Shown in pieces: positions 24,029 through 32,013 of a stretch of DNA of 64,000 nucleotides. The stretch covers positions 1,116,001 to 1,180,000 of the forward strand of contig JAALGZ010000012.1 of assembly GCA_015227615.1 (NCBI GenBank), in the 5' to 3' direction. The notes below the pieces were generated by a model. That model was not told where the DNA came from. It searched no databases and saw only the letters and a program-made list of their open reading frames with translations. Position numbers and translations under genes: made by a program. Each line of letters opens with the position of its first letter. Positions within the stretch are counted from its first letter, which is position 1. Source of the stretch: Labyrinthula sp. Ha. Taxonomy: Eukaryota; Sar; Bigyra; Labyrinthulida; Labyrinthulaceae.

Positions 24029-25887
24029 AAGTATTCCAAGAATACCTTGAACTCACTCAAAGGAACAGGGAAGGAAACATCATAGATACTGAATTGGATA
24101 TTCCTGAAGCAAAAGCTGAAGATATCGATATATCTCCTCCGACTCTAGAAGAACTTGAAGGCACGGCGAAAACACTAAAAAACTATAAAGTGCCTGGGCC
24201 CGATGGAATCACAAACGAAGTCCTAAAGAATAACAAAATGGTATTGAAATACTTGCAGCAACTTACAGAAGAACTATTTTTAGATCCAAGTGGCCCGAAC
24301 AAAGATGAGCTTATATCTCTCTCTACTGGGAACATCATCTTCCTATACAAAAAAGGAAACCATCAACTTCCTTCCAACTATAGGCCAATATCCTTGCTTA
24401 ACACTTCTTACAAACTAATCACTAAAATAATAAACAATAGACTAAAGAATACCCTGGAAAGAACAGTAGGAAACTACCAGTCTGGATTTAGAGAGAATAC
24501 GGGAACTAGACAAAAAACTCAACTTCTCTTGAACCGCTGTAAACTCAGCCAAATGGAGAACTCGAAGATACTATGTCTCTTTATAGATTTCAAAAAAGCT
24601 TTTGACTCTTGCAAACATCCTCTCCTCGAGCTTAGTTTAAAAGAGAGAAAAGTTCCTGCTAACTTTATCAATATAATCCTTTACCTATATAAATATGCTG
24701 CAGTCCAAGTAAAGATAGAAAAACATATAAGTGACAGAGTAGAAATAAACAAAGGCGTGCTACAAGGTGATTCACTAAGTCCCACGTTATTTGTACTTGC
24801 TCTGGACTCTCTGCTTCGAAGGATAATAAAGAAAATAAACTTGAACTTTCTAGAAGCAGAATTCTCCTTTCAAAATATTCTTGGATTTGCTGACGACCTT
24901 TGTATCATGAGTAAAGACAGAAACATCTTGAAACACTTTGTGCAATATACAGAAGAACTCTCACAATTGTCTGGCCTAAAGATAAATACGCAGAAAACTC
25001 AACTCATGGGAATAGTCAGGAGAAGAAAGCTCAAAGATAAGCTTTCAGACACTGCAATACAACAACTGGTCAATAAACACACCTGCACGTCTTGTTCCAG
25101 AAACTTCTCGTCAAGAGATGCCCTTGTAGGACATAAAGCACAGTGTCTTGAACCGGGGACTGCGTTAGTTCGAAGTAGAAAGGGCACTACAGCAGTTGCT
25201 GCAGCTGAACTAAACTTCCTCTACAACAACATCCCAATAGAAGAAAACCTGGAAACCAACCTTGGAACCATCAAAGGAGTAAAAACCTTTAGATACCTCG
25301 GAGTGGATATAACAGCAACAGCTGAAACTCACGTTAACCCATCCGCTAGAATTCGCTCTGCACAAGAAACTCTTCGGAAACTGCAACCGATACTGAGAAG
25401 CAATATGCTGACTGCCAGAAGGAAAAAGAACATAGTGAAAGCGCTCGTGGTCTCAAAAATCCAATATGGCAGCGAGTTCTGGAACCTGGAAAACAAAGAT
25501 ACATCCAAAGCCTTGAACAAACTCTCTAGAGATATAAAACGCACCCTCCTCCAACCTAATCCAACGCAACCACTTGAACACACGAAGAAAGCTAACACCC
25601 TCAAAGCTGGCGATATAAACATCCTAAAAATATTAAAGGAAAAACAAAAAAGCTGGCTGGAAACATGCACAACGACAGAAATGGATATGGAACTGGCAGA
25701 ATCCTCAAGGAAACTTGAAGCATATCTTTTTCCACAAACTGCTACTCCAACTGAAGACTTGAACATACCACTGGAGCATATAGGAGAAGAACTAGAACAC
25801 CATGAACCACGCCCCCCCCTTCACCCGCCACCACCCGGGGAGAACATGCTAACCCCACCACAGACGACACCACAAACAACACCTTAG
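24019..25887 (+). CDS. LINE reverse transcriptase with internal C2HC zinc finger
   Basis: Open from 24019, just after a TAA in this frame; there is no ATG at the start, as expected for the 3' part of a split ORF. RT motifs in order: VPGPDGITNEVLKNN, YRPISLLNTSYKLITKI, GFRENTGTRQ, LFIDFKKAFDS (motif A), LQGDSLSPTLFVLALD (motif B), ILGFADDLCIM (motif C, with FADD), LKINTQKTQ (motif D/E). Before the thumb motif FRYLGVDI there is an extra segment of about 90 residues containing C-x2-C-x12-H-x3-C (25084-25146), a finger-like motif. The C-terminus is Pro-rich (PRPPLHPPPPGENM). The RT active site is intact. Confidence 0.9.
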   Translation, partial: KRIKVFQEYLELTQRNREGNIIDTELDIPEAKAEDIDISPPTLEELEGTAKTLKNYKVPGPDGITNEVLKNNKMVLKYLQQLTEELFLDPSGPNKDELISLSTGNIIFLYKKGNHQLPSNYRPISLLNTSYKLITKIINNRLKNTLERTVGNYQSGFRENTGTRQKTQLLLNRCKLSQMENSKILCLFIDFKKAFDSCKHPLLELSLKERKVPANFINIILYLYKYAAVQVKIEKHISDRVEINKGVLQGDSLSPTLFVLALDSLLRRIIKKINLNFLEAEFSFQNILGFADDLCIMSKDRNILKHFVQYTEELSQLSGLKINTQKTQLMGIVRRRKLKDKLSDTAIQQLVNKHTCTSCSRNFSSRDALVGHKAQCLEPGTALVRSRKGTTAVAAAELNFLYNNIPIEENLETNLGTIKGVKTFRYLGVDITATAETHVNPSARIRSAQETLRKLQPILRSNMLTARRKKNIVKALVVSKIQYGSEFWNLENKDTSKALNKLSRDIKRTLLQPNPTQPLEHTKKANTLKAGDINILKILKEKQKSWLETCTTTEMDMELAESSRKLEAYLFPQTATPTEDLNIPLEHIGEELEHHEPRPPLHPPPPGENMLTPPQTTPQTTP

Positions 25888-26209
25888 CTTATCACTTGAT
25901 AAAACTCCCATGTGCATTTAAGATAACTTCGACCCTCGGTTGCTTCTTGGATGGATAACTGGAGCATGCTTATCTGGATCTCTTCATAAACCACGATTAT
26001 CTTGTAAAATAGAATAATGAGCGACAGTAGAAGTAAAAAACTGGTGCAGGACATCTCGATATGATCAATAAAGGAACTTGAAACAATTTATTTGATATCA
26101 GGAACACTGGATATGACGCACGACAATATCTCAATCTCTTTCATGATTTCTTGCGTGATTTGTTAATTTCGATTTGGATTATTCACAAATTTTGGGAAAT
26201 CACGATTTT

Positions 26210-26433
26210 GGGAAATCACTATCTAGGAAGATCAAATGCGATAAATGAGTACAACGGGAAAACTATCGTGATCATACCAATAGTGTCCCGAAGTCCCGAA
26301 AACCAGATGATAATGATTCAGACCTACACAAGTACCGGGAAACCACTATCCTGGGAGATCAAATGCGATAAGTGAGTACAACGGGAAAACTATCGTGATC
26401 GTGCCAATAGTGTCTCGAAGTCCCACAAACCAG
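26210..26433 (+). repeat. Two 97-bp direct copies in the LINE 3' region
   Basis: 26210-26306 and 26337-26433 align end to end (127-bp period), sharing segments such as GATCAAATGCGATAA, GAGTACAACGGGAAAAC and CCAATAGTGTC. The 30 bp between them is not repeated. They lie between the RT stop and the terminal TTAACTA units, so they are probably part of the element's 3' UTR. Confidence 0.85.
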
Positions 26434-26911
26434 TTTAGTTTAGTGACAGTAGGAGCACGGGACGGGAAGCTTCCCTAGTGAGCGGCGAACCGGCATCGGA
26501 CCCTAAGATAAAGGCATAGGCGGATTTGCAGATGTAGTACCTTACTCCCATCTTAACTATTAACTATTAACTATACACCTAGTGCTATTCTTTGGTAAAA
26601 AAGCGGGTTGCCTTGTTGATCGCTTATCATATTCTCTGAAAAAATAGTGTGTGCGTCCTGAAAAACCCTACGTAAGACACAGTCCATTCTCTATATGCAA
26701 TGGATTAACACAACTATTTGTGGAGATTAAAAGTGGTAAAACTGTGGTTATTACAACAAAGTTAAGAAAATTGTTTGAAGCATCTTTCTTTTTTCCTTTC
26801 TGTCCCAATATAAGGTCACGAAATTTACATCCGGGAGGACCCAGTTCATTCCCTTAGATTTTCTTCGGAAGACCGGAGAATTAATATACTTTTTGACAAT
26901 ATACTATAGGC

Positions 26912-27028
26912 ATCACTATCGTATATAATAAAACGTTAAGTAATAATAAGCTAAGGTTATCGATGTAACGTGTAACTGAAAATAGGCCTTTTTACTAACG
27001 TTAATATTAACGTTTCAACGATAGTGAT
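26912..27028. repeat. Imperfect foldback with ATCACTATCG arms
   Basis: ATCACTATCG at 26912-26921 is repeated inverted as CGATAGTGAT at 27019-27028, and the inner parts (AAACGTTAA and its inverse) also pair with a 6-nt offset. Inside lies the perfect 18-bp palindrome AACGTTAATATTAACGTT (26997-27014). It could be a tiny MITE or a cluster of palindromic protein-binding sites upstream of the gene at 27487. Confidence 0.6.
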
Positions 27029-27195
27029 ATTTAACATATTATGGTACTAGCTGGGAAAGGATCGTAGACTGATTGACGTTAACTTCTGAACAAGTCCCCT
27101 TCATATGTCTTGTTTGGGTTAATACTGTACTTAACGTACCGGAGATAGCACGTTGAAGACTTTAAGCACAATTGGCACAATTTCAAATATTCATT

Positions 27196-27304
27196 CTTAT
27201 CAAAATAACAATAGTCTAACGTTTATATATTGATTTATTTTTCCTTTTATAGAAAAACAAAAAACTTCAAATCACAAAAAGTAAACGTTAGACTTTTTTG
27301 ATAA
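27196..27304. repeat. Foldback with AGTCTAACGTTTA arms
   Basis: The perfect 13-bp inverted repeat AGTCTAACGTTTA (27213-27225) pairs with TAAACGTTAGACT (27282-27294). Outside these arms TTATCAAAA also recurs inverted (left about 27198-27206, right about 27296-27304). It carries the same TAACGTT core as the foldback 180 bp upstream. Confidence 0.65.
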
Positions 27305-27385
27305 ATACACCTAATGATAATATTATATTCTAAGCTGTACATCAATTTGTTCAAGAACGACGTTAACGAGCACACATCCCAACAG

Positions 27386-27399
27386 TATAAATATATATA
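27386..27399 (+). promoter_or_regulatory. TATA-like element
   Basis: TATAAATATATATA lies about 90 bp upstream of the ATG at 27487, followed by an A-rich leader. Seen only as a sequence match; AT-rich background makes it uncertain. Confidence 0.4.
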
Positions 27400-27486
27400 T
27401 TGCTATACTTAACAATATTACTTAAAGAATATAGTCTCAATACACAAAATAAAAATAAAAAACACAAATTAAAAACTAAAACAATA

Positions 27487-27942
27487 ATGCAGCAGTTCCC
27501 TTTTGGAAACACTTGGGATACTGGGGAAGAAGAAACAAGTGGGTTGCTGGAAGACTGGTTCAAAGAAGGGAGTGACGTCTTCCAAGGGAAAAGTCCACCA
27601 GAGACTTCGATTGCAAACTTGGACCATGAAGACAATGCAACACAGGAGTACACTGGAGAACACAGATATAGAAGATGGTCAGCTGAAGCTGAGATGTTTC
27701 TTGTGGGAAACTACTTTGACAGAAAGTTTGTAAATATTTCGTTCAGACAGAAAGACTGGGAAATCGTTCACGAAGGCTTCACCTTAGACTGCAGAGCTTA
27801 TAAAGTGGAAGATGGACTCAGTAGAGACTTGAGTGCTGTAAAGAGACATTTTAAGGAAATGGCTGTAAAAAATAGGTTGGATAATGCTTATAGTTTTGAG
27901 GCAATGCACACAATGTACAAGCACCGCAAGGGTGCAGTTTAA
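27487..27942 (+). CDS. Small protein with possible SANT/Myb-like (trihelix-type) domain
   Basis: 151 residues from the ATG at 27487; the frame is open further upstream but only as A-rich leader. The N-terminal half is acidic (DTGEEETSGLLEDWF). The C-terminal half has a pattern suggestive of a three-helix SANT/Myb-like fold: RRWSAEAEMFLVGNYFD, then KDWEIVHEGF, then a third basic helix LSAVKRHFKEMAVKNRLD, with spaced aromatics (W, W, F). I do not recognise the family with confidence; DNA binding is an inference. It is followed in the same direction by a USE1-like gene 460 bp downstream. Its upstream region (26.9-27.4 kb) is unusually rich in AACGTTA words. Confidence 0.6.
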   Translation: MQQFPFGNTWDTGEEETSGLLEDWFKEGSDVFQGKSPPETSIANLDHEDNATQEYTGEHRYRRWSAEAEMFLVGNYFDRKFVNISFRQKDWEIVHEGFTLDCRAYKVEDGLSRDLSAVKRHFKEMAVKNRLDNAYSFEAMHTMYKHRKGAV

Positions 27943-28402
27943 TTTATAGAGATGTAGTTTTATGTAAAGAAAATTTATTTTTCAGTTAGGATATTTGTCC
28001 TTAAAATAAACCTTTAAACTGGTTCTGCAAAAGTTTGTTATTTATGTATAATTTAATTTGAATATTCTCCGTTTCGTTTTGTACTGCGGAATTATAGGTC
28101 CAGGATCACCTTTAACTTCAAGGCCATCCGAAACGTCATATCATCAAAGGTTAAGAGTTGGTGAGGGAGATCCGAAACAATGAGTTTTAGAAAGGTTCAC
28201 ATTGATAAAATGTTGAGATACAGGTTCTTAATACAAGTGCGTCATCCTTACGAACTTCTTGCTGTAGTGTGCATTTTCGGGTTATGGTAATGCACCATGC
28301 GTGAACACCCTTTTCTTGTCCAATGCAGCATTACTCCAAAAATGGTATAGCATACAAACTATTCGAAAGAAAACAGAGCTCAAATTCAGAAACCACACTT
28401 GC

Positions 28403-29122
28403 ATGAATTTATTAGGCCCCTATGATAGATTGTTGGCTGAATCCAATTTTTTACATGCCAGGTTTGTTTCAGGGCAAAAAATTGAGGAATGGAACCATGA
28501 AAACTTGCTTGAAAAGATATACTTAGTTCAACGACAGAAGGAGATATTAAGCCAACTTTTAACATTAAAGGCACCATTAGAACTAACTCAGAAACTTGAA
28601 AGGAAAATTAAGGAATCTAAAAATTTTCTTAGCAATAAACAAAGTAAATCGACAACTCTGGAAATGAAGATACCCGAAACACATAATCCTGTGTCAATTT
28701 CCACTACGACTCTGGAACAAGATAAAAGTTATACAAACAAAACTGGAAAAGAATCTCGGCAAAATGTCTCAAAAAAGCCTTCTCTGATTAACAATTCTGC
28801 TCTTCGGAGAAGAAAGAGTGACGAAAAGCAAGATAAAAGACTCCAAGAAAGAATAGAAACTGACATTGTTAAGCTGATGCAACAGTTTAAGGAAGAAGCA
28901 AAGAAATTGAATGACACAGTTCAAGAAGATACATCTCTTTTAGATGAACTGAATTCCACCTTGGAAACAAATTTAAACAAGACAACTTCGCTGGGCAAAA
29001 CGTTGGACGAGCGAATAACAAAGACGCGAAAATTATTTGCTTCTGATCTATTTGGATACTTGTTTATATTCGGTACTGTAGTTGCAACAATCATTCTTTC
29101 AAAACTTTTTCCAAAGTTTTAG
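28403..29122 (+). CDS. USE1-like SNARE (tail-anchored ER SNARE)
   Basis: 239 residues from the ATG at 28403. It has an N-terminal helical region, a variable Ser/Thr/Lys-rich linker, a coiled-coil SNARE-like stretch (roughly IETDIVKLMQQFKEE through LDERITKTR), and a C-terminal membrane anchor (LFGYLFIFGTVVATIILSKL) ending four residues later. This layout and size fit USE1, the Qc-type SNARE of Golgi-to-ER transport; the linker before the SNARE helix (LRRRKSDEKQ) is also USE1-like. The frame is open upstream of 28403 without an ATG. A short first exon from the ATG at 28297 with a 34-bp intron (28345-28378) would join in frame, but this is speculative. Its stop overlaps that of the facing HAAO gene. 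Confidence 0.7.
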   Translation: MNLLGPYDRLLAESNFLHARFVSGQKIEEWNHENLLEKIYLVQRQKEILSQLLTLKAPLELTQKLERKIKESKNFLSNKQSKSTTLEMKIPETHNPVSISTTTLEQDKSYTNKTGKESRQNVSKKPSLINNSALRRRKSDEKQDKRLQERIETDIVKLMQQFKEEAKKLNDTVQEDTSLLDELNSTLETNLNKTTSLGKTLDERITKTRKLFASDLFGYLFIFGTVVATIILSKLFPKF

Positions 29123-30022
29123 AACAAGATCTGAACTACCATAACTTCTGCATCTTTCTCGCAAACAACTGTCAAATTCAGATTCTCATGAGAACAGTCT
29201 AAAACACAGCAATCGCCTTCCTTCAAAACCCCAGCATCCAAATTAGATTGGCCAGTGAGCTGATAAACAAAAGTTTCAGATTTATTGTTCAACTCAATTA
29301 TATGCTTGTTCTCTCCCCCAAAAACCAGGACCCTTGCATCTATTGCTGGATGAGTTTCTCCAAACAAACTCAACACCTTTCCACTCGATATTTCCATAGT
29401 TTTATCCTTGAGGAAGCCTTTCAAAGAAAACGGATCAGAAACAGAAGAAACAATATCTTGCTGAAAGGGTCTTTCTTCATCTGCTACAACTACAGGCTCC
29501 TTCGATTCACCTGCTTCAAATTTCTTATACTCTTGGACAACTGGAACAAGATCTCTTCCAAGATCATCACAGTAAAAATACTTCTCCCACAAAATTTCAT
29601 TACACTGTGTAAAATCTTTATACCAGCGAAGACAATCTTTCTCATGTTCAAGCCGCTTTCTTTCACACACCAATCCAAGTGAGTTAAACTCAGGTCGCTG
29701 TGGGGAATGTGGAATATGCTTGGGGAGAAGAAAAACTTCTCCTTCTCTTATATCAACTACCTTCAACTTTCCTTTTTGGATAGTAGGTAAGGACATGTTT
29801 CCTGTAATCAGTTATGACAAGTGGTGGAATACCTTTCAGCATATAGAAAAACTCTGGTCCTTCTTCTATGTGAAAATCAGTACGTGTATTTGGCCCTCCA
29901 ACAAACATTACAGATAGCTGGCCCTTGTGCATCAATTTGTTGCATATTGGAGGTGAGAATTGAGCTTTATTTTCATCATACCAACTTTGGATATTTGTGG
30001 GATTAATTTTTAATTTTGCCAT
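29119..30022 (-). CDS. HAAO: 3-hydroxyanthranilate 3,4-dioxygenase
   Basis: Two exons (30022-29833 and 29801-29119) encode 290 residues, the normal size of a eukaryotic bicupin enzyme. It opens the ring of 3-hydroxyanthranilate with O2 in the kynurenine route to quinolinate and NAD; cytosolic. Iron ligands are visible: His and Glu in TDFHIEEGPEFFY and His in the LPKHIPHSPQRPE segment; the Arg of NTRTDFH is the substrate-binding Arg of the family. REGEVFLLP and LGLVCERKRL are family signatures. The second half is the degenerate second cupin. The start is the first ATG (MAKLKINPTNIQSWY). It is convergent with the USE1-like gene, sharing 4 bp (TTAG), and the LTR element sits 249 bp upstream of its ATG. 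Confidence 0.95.
29802..29832 (-). other. 31-bp spliceosomal intron of HAAO
   Basis: On the minus strand it runs GTATTC...TTACAG. Splicing joins FFYMLKG to NMSLPTIQKGKLKVVDIREGE, giving the expected spacing between the iron-binding EEF-type motif and the REGE motif. The two exon frames differ, so an intron is required. Confidence 0.9.
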
Positions 30023-30270
30023 TCTATTTTCTATTTGTACCGTTATTATTGGTTATAAAGCGTAAAGAAGAAAGAAGCTCTATTTTAATATTCAAGAGTA
30101 TCAAAGAGATCATGTTTTATATTAAGTAGAAACATGGATTAATAGAACGAAACCAATAAAACAACTGTTGATACTTATAAAGATTTTAAAAATTAAACTC
30201 AAGCATTGACACTATTTTTTTTTTGGAATTGGGAGCAACACCTCGTATCATAAAGCACCGTGATTCATTG

Positions 30271-30393
30271 TGATCAGATCCTACAAATGATCTGTACAGG
30301 TAACTTGCGAAGTGAAATGCGATCTTTTGTAAATGTGCGTGTTAGGGAGTTAACGTATATATATATTAAGAACTAACAACGGATAAACCATCA
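30271..30393 (-). repeat. 3' LTR (123 bp)
   Basis: Minus-strand sequence begins TGATGG and ends TGATCA (TG...CA). It matches 37460-37580 over its whole length. It contains an AT-rich TATA-like stretch (TTAATATATATATA) about 25 bp from its start. Very short for an LTR. Confidence 0.93.
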
Positions 30394-31158
30394 TTCCTCT
30401 TTTTCAAAGATAAACTTCCTATAGTTTGTAATAAGCTCAATGCCAACAGAAAACCATCGGTAGAGTAGATTACATGATCGTGAGAAGAGATCCAAATATT
30501 GTTTTCCAGGCAATAAGGTCTCAGCTAATTCATAGATTTCTACCGGTTTCTGGCTCTGCGTTAAACGTCTCGACAAAATAACATCGTTGGCTCTTCCAAG
30601 TAACAATTCAGGAGGATTTCCTTTGGTTGCTAAAATACATTTTTCAGTAGCGTGCCTAAGAATTTGTCCATTTCCGACTGCTAGCTTATCATGTTTCTTT
30701 GTTTTAACCCAAGTAATGAGATTCCGAAATTTAAATCCCTGTTGCTGCAACCATTGCTTCGATAAATCAAGTTTCGCGTTTACAGTCCATAAGAGAACCA
30801 CTCCATGCTTAACTAATTTTCCCATATGTATCGACAATACATCTTTATCAGAAAGAGTAGAATAAGAGACGCTTACACCACGAGTAGGGGCATCAGATAA
30901 ATAACTCCAAGGAGGATCAATGTGTAAAAGGTCAAAAGTTCCAAATGAGTTCAATAGTAAATTGATTGCAGAAAGTTTAGATAAATCAGGTTTAATTTGA
31001 ATGCTCTGAGGAGGGGGTATACAAAGATCGATTGAAGTAATAGGTGCAAATAAATCAGAGTCAGTAGACAAAATAAAATAATTTGAACCACATCCTGAAA
31101 GCCTAAATTGTTTACCATCCAAATCCAAGATAACGTAATCAGCAGAAATAGACCACAT
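30391..31158 (-). CDS. MT-A70-family N6-adenine methyltransferase frame inside the LTR element
   Basis: A 255-codon open frame within the element. DPPW (residues 81-84) is the MT-A70 catalytic motif. Further family blocks are VSYSTLSDKDV, GVVLLWTVNAK, NLITWVKTKK, ILRHATEKCILATKG, SQKPVEIYELAETLLPGK and LDLFSR. MT-A70 enzymes (METTL3, METTL4 and MTA1/AMT1 groups) put a methyl on adenine N6 in RNA or DNA using SAM. The ITWVKTKK-G-ILRHATE layout could suit the MTA1-like DNA-methylating clade, but the clade needs a phylogeny. It shares its strand with pol; its last codons form the polypurine tract and its TGA stop is the first three bases of the LTR. The frame looks whole across the catalytic core; part of a fossil element. 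Confidence 0.9.
   Translation of the reverse strand: MWSISADYVILDLDGKQFRLSGCGSNYFILSTDSDLFAPITSIDLCIPPPQSIQIKPDLSKLSAINLLLNSFGTFDLLHIDPPWSYLSDAPTRGVSVSYSTLSDKDVLSIHMGKLVKHGVVLLWTVNAKLDLSKQWLQQQGFKFRNLITWVKTKKHDKLAVGNGQILRHATEKCILATKGNPPELLLGRANDVILSRRLTQSQKPVEIYELAETLLPGKQYLDLFSRSCNLLYRWFSVGIELITNYRKFIFEKEE
30394..30405 (-). promoter_or_regulatory. Polypurine tract of the LTR element
   Basis: GAAAAAGAGGAA on the minus strand directly abuts the 3' LTR, where the plus-strand primer of LTR elements lies. The same bases encode the last residues (EKEE) of the methyltransferase frame. Confidence 0.85.
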
Positions 31159-31587
31159 TAATAAGTTAATCGCGTAAAAATCCTTTAAAGCTTCAACGAT
31201 TTCATATTCTTTCTTTTGAGTAAACTTGAAGAGCTTTGATTTAATCTTTCATTCATTGATCAGCGGTACCAATTCCTTCTCCAAAACTTTTCTTTCCACT
31301 TGTGGCGTATTTAAAACAGGCAGAATGTCCCCTGGGTTGTAATAATCATTGAACGTAAAGTAATCCAGATAGTTTTCAATATCATCTAGCCTCCTAAAAA
31401 ATGGTATGACAACTTTATGACGTTCCATTGGCGATAATCCAAATTTCCATTGATTTAAATATCGGCGTAAAGTAAGTTCTCGAGGTCAAATATTGTGCTC
31501 ACGAATATAAAAAGCTTTAAAAGTATCTCTATTTTTCCTTCCAACTTTAAAAACATCCAAATAAAGTCCATGGTATTCGGTAACTGC

Positions 31588-31899
31588 TTATTTAAATGCC
31601 AACTTTCGAAGTTGATTATGCATCTGTTGAGGATTTTTCCCAGGTAACAAGTTTAACTGTCTAATCTTCTTGTGATTCCCAAAACCATACTTCATAACTG
31701 CACACCGTAATATCTCTTTTTCTTCAGGAAACCAACCAGGTGAAGTTATAGGTACAGCTTGCGCAGAGATGCCGATGTGACCAACTCTATTGTCAGGTTT
31801 CGTATTGATATCATTACACATTCTTTTCACCATTCTTTTATAAACCCCTCGATAATTAGATAAAAAGTCTTCACTCAGACTAGGCAAATCTTCACACAT
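31588..31899 (-). CDS. SANT/Myb-like frame inside the LTR element
   Basis: A 103-codon open frame between the integrase C-terminus and the methyltransferase frame. The segment from GWFPEEKEILRCAVMKYG to QQMHNQLRKLAFK has the spacing of a SANT/Myb-like three-helix domain (acidic first helix after an aromatic, Gly-rich turn, basic third helix). I infer DNA or chromatin binding. It is not a usual Ty3/gypsy part, so with the methyltransferase it seems to form an extra cargo module. Confidence 0.5.
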   Translation of the reverse strand: MCEDLPSLSEDFLSNYRGVYKRMVKRMCNDINTKPDNRVGHIGISAQAVPITSPGWFPEEKEILRCAVMKYGFGNHKKIRQLNLLPGKNPQQMHNQLRKLAFK

Positions 31900-32013
31900 C
31901 GTTCTCCAAGGTTCCCAGGCTAACTCCTCGTAACCTAGCCACTTCGTAAGGACAATAATTTCGTTCTTATCCGTGATCGAGAGCTTTGAAAATTATTCAA
32001 CTTCAAGAGGATT

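Larger units (their letters stand above)
22600..26573 (+). mobile_element. Long LINE (non-LTR retrotransposon) copy with EN and RT
   Basis: Contains an apurinic-type endonuclease frame followed by a reverse-transcriptase frame, then about 690 bp of non-coding 3' sequence ending in three TTAACTA units (26553-26573), the simple-repeat tail typical of many LINEs. No separate nucleic-acid-binding ORF1 is visible upstream. The true 5' end is unresolved; 22600 is only where coding similarity begins. The 3' region contains a 97-bp tandem-like duplication. A decayed relative lies at 10.3-11.7 kb. Clade not assigned. Confidence 0.85.

Noticed and set aside
27400-27486. N-terminal extension of the 27487 gene from an upstream start
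   Set aside because: The extra residues come from A/T-rich leader immediately after the TATA-like element and have no protein character; the ATG at 27487 is preferred.
30391-31158. The MT-A70 frame as a host METTL gene next to, rather than in, the LTR element
   Set aside because: It lies between the two LTRs, on the pol strand, and its stop codon is inside the 3' LTR, so it is part of the inserted unit.
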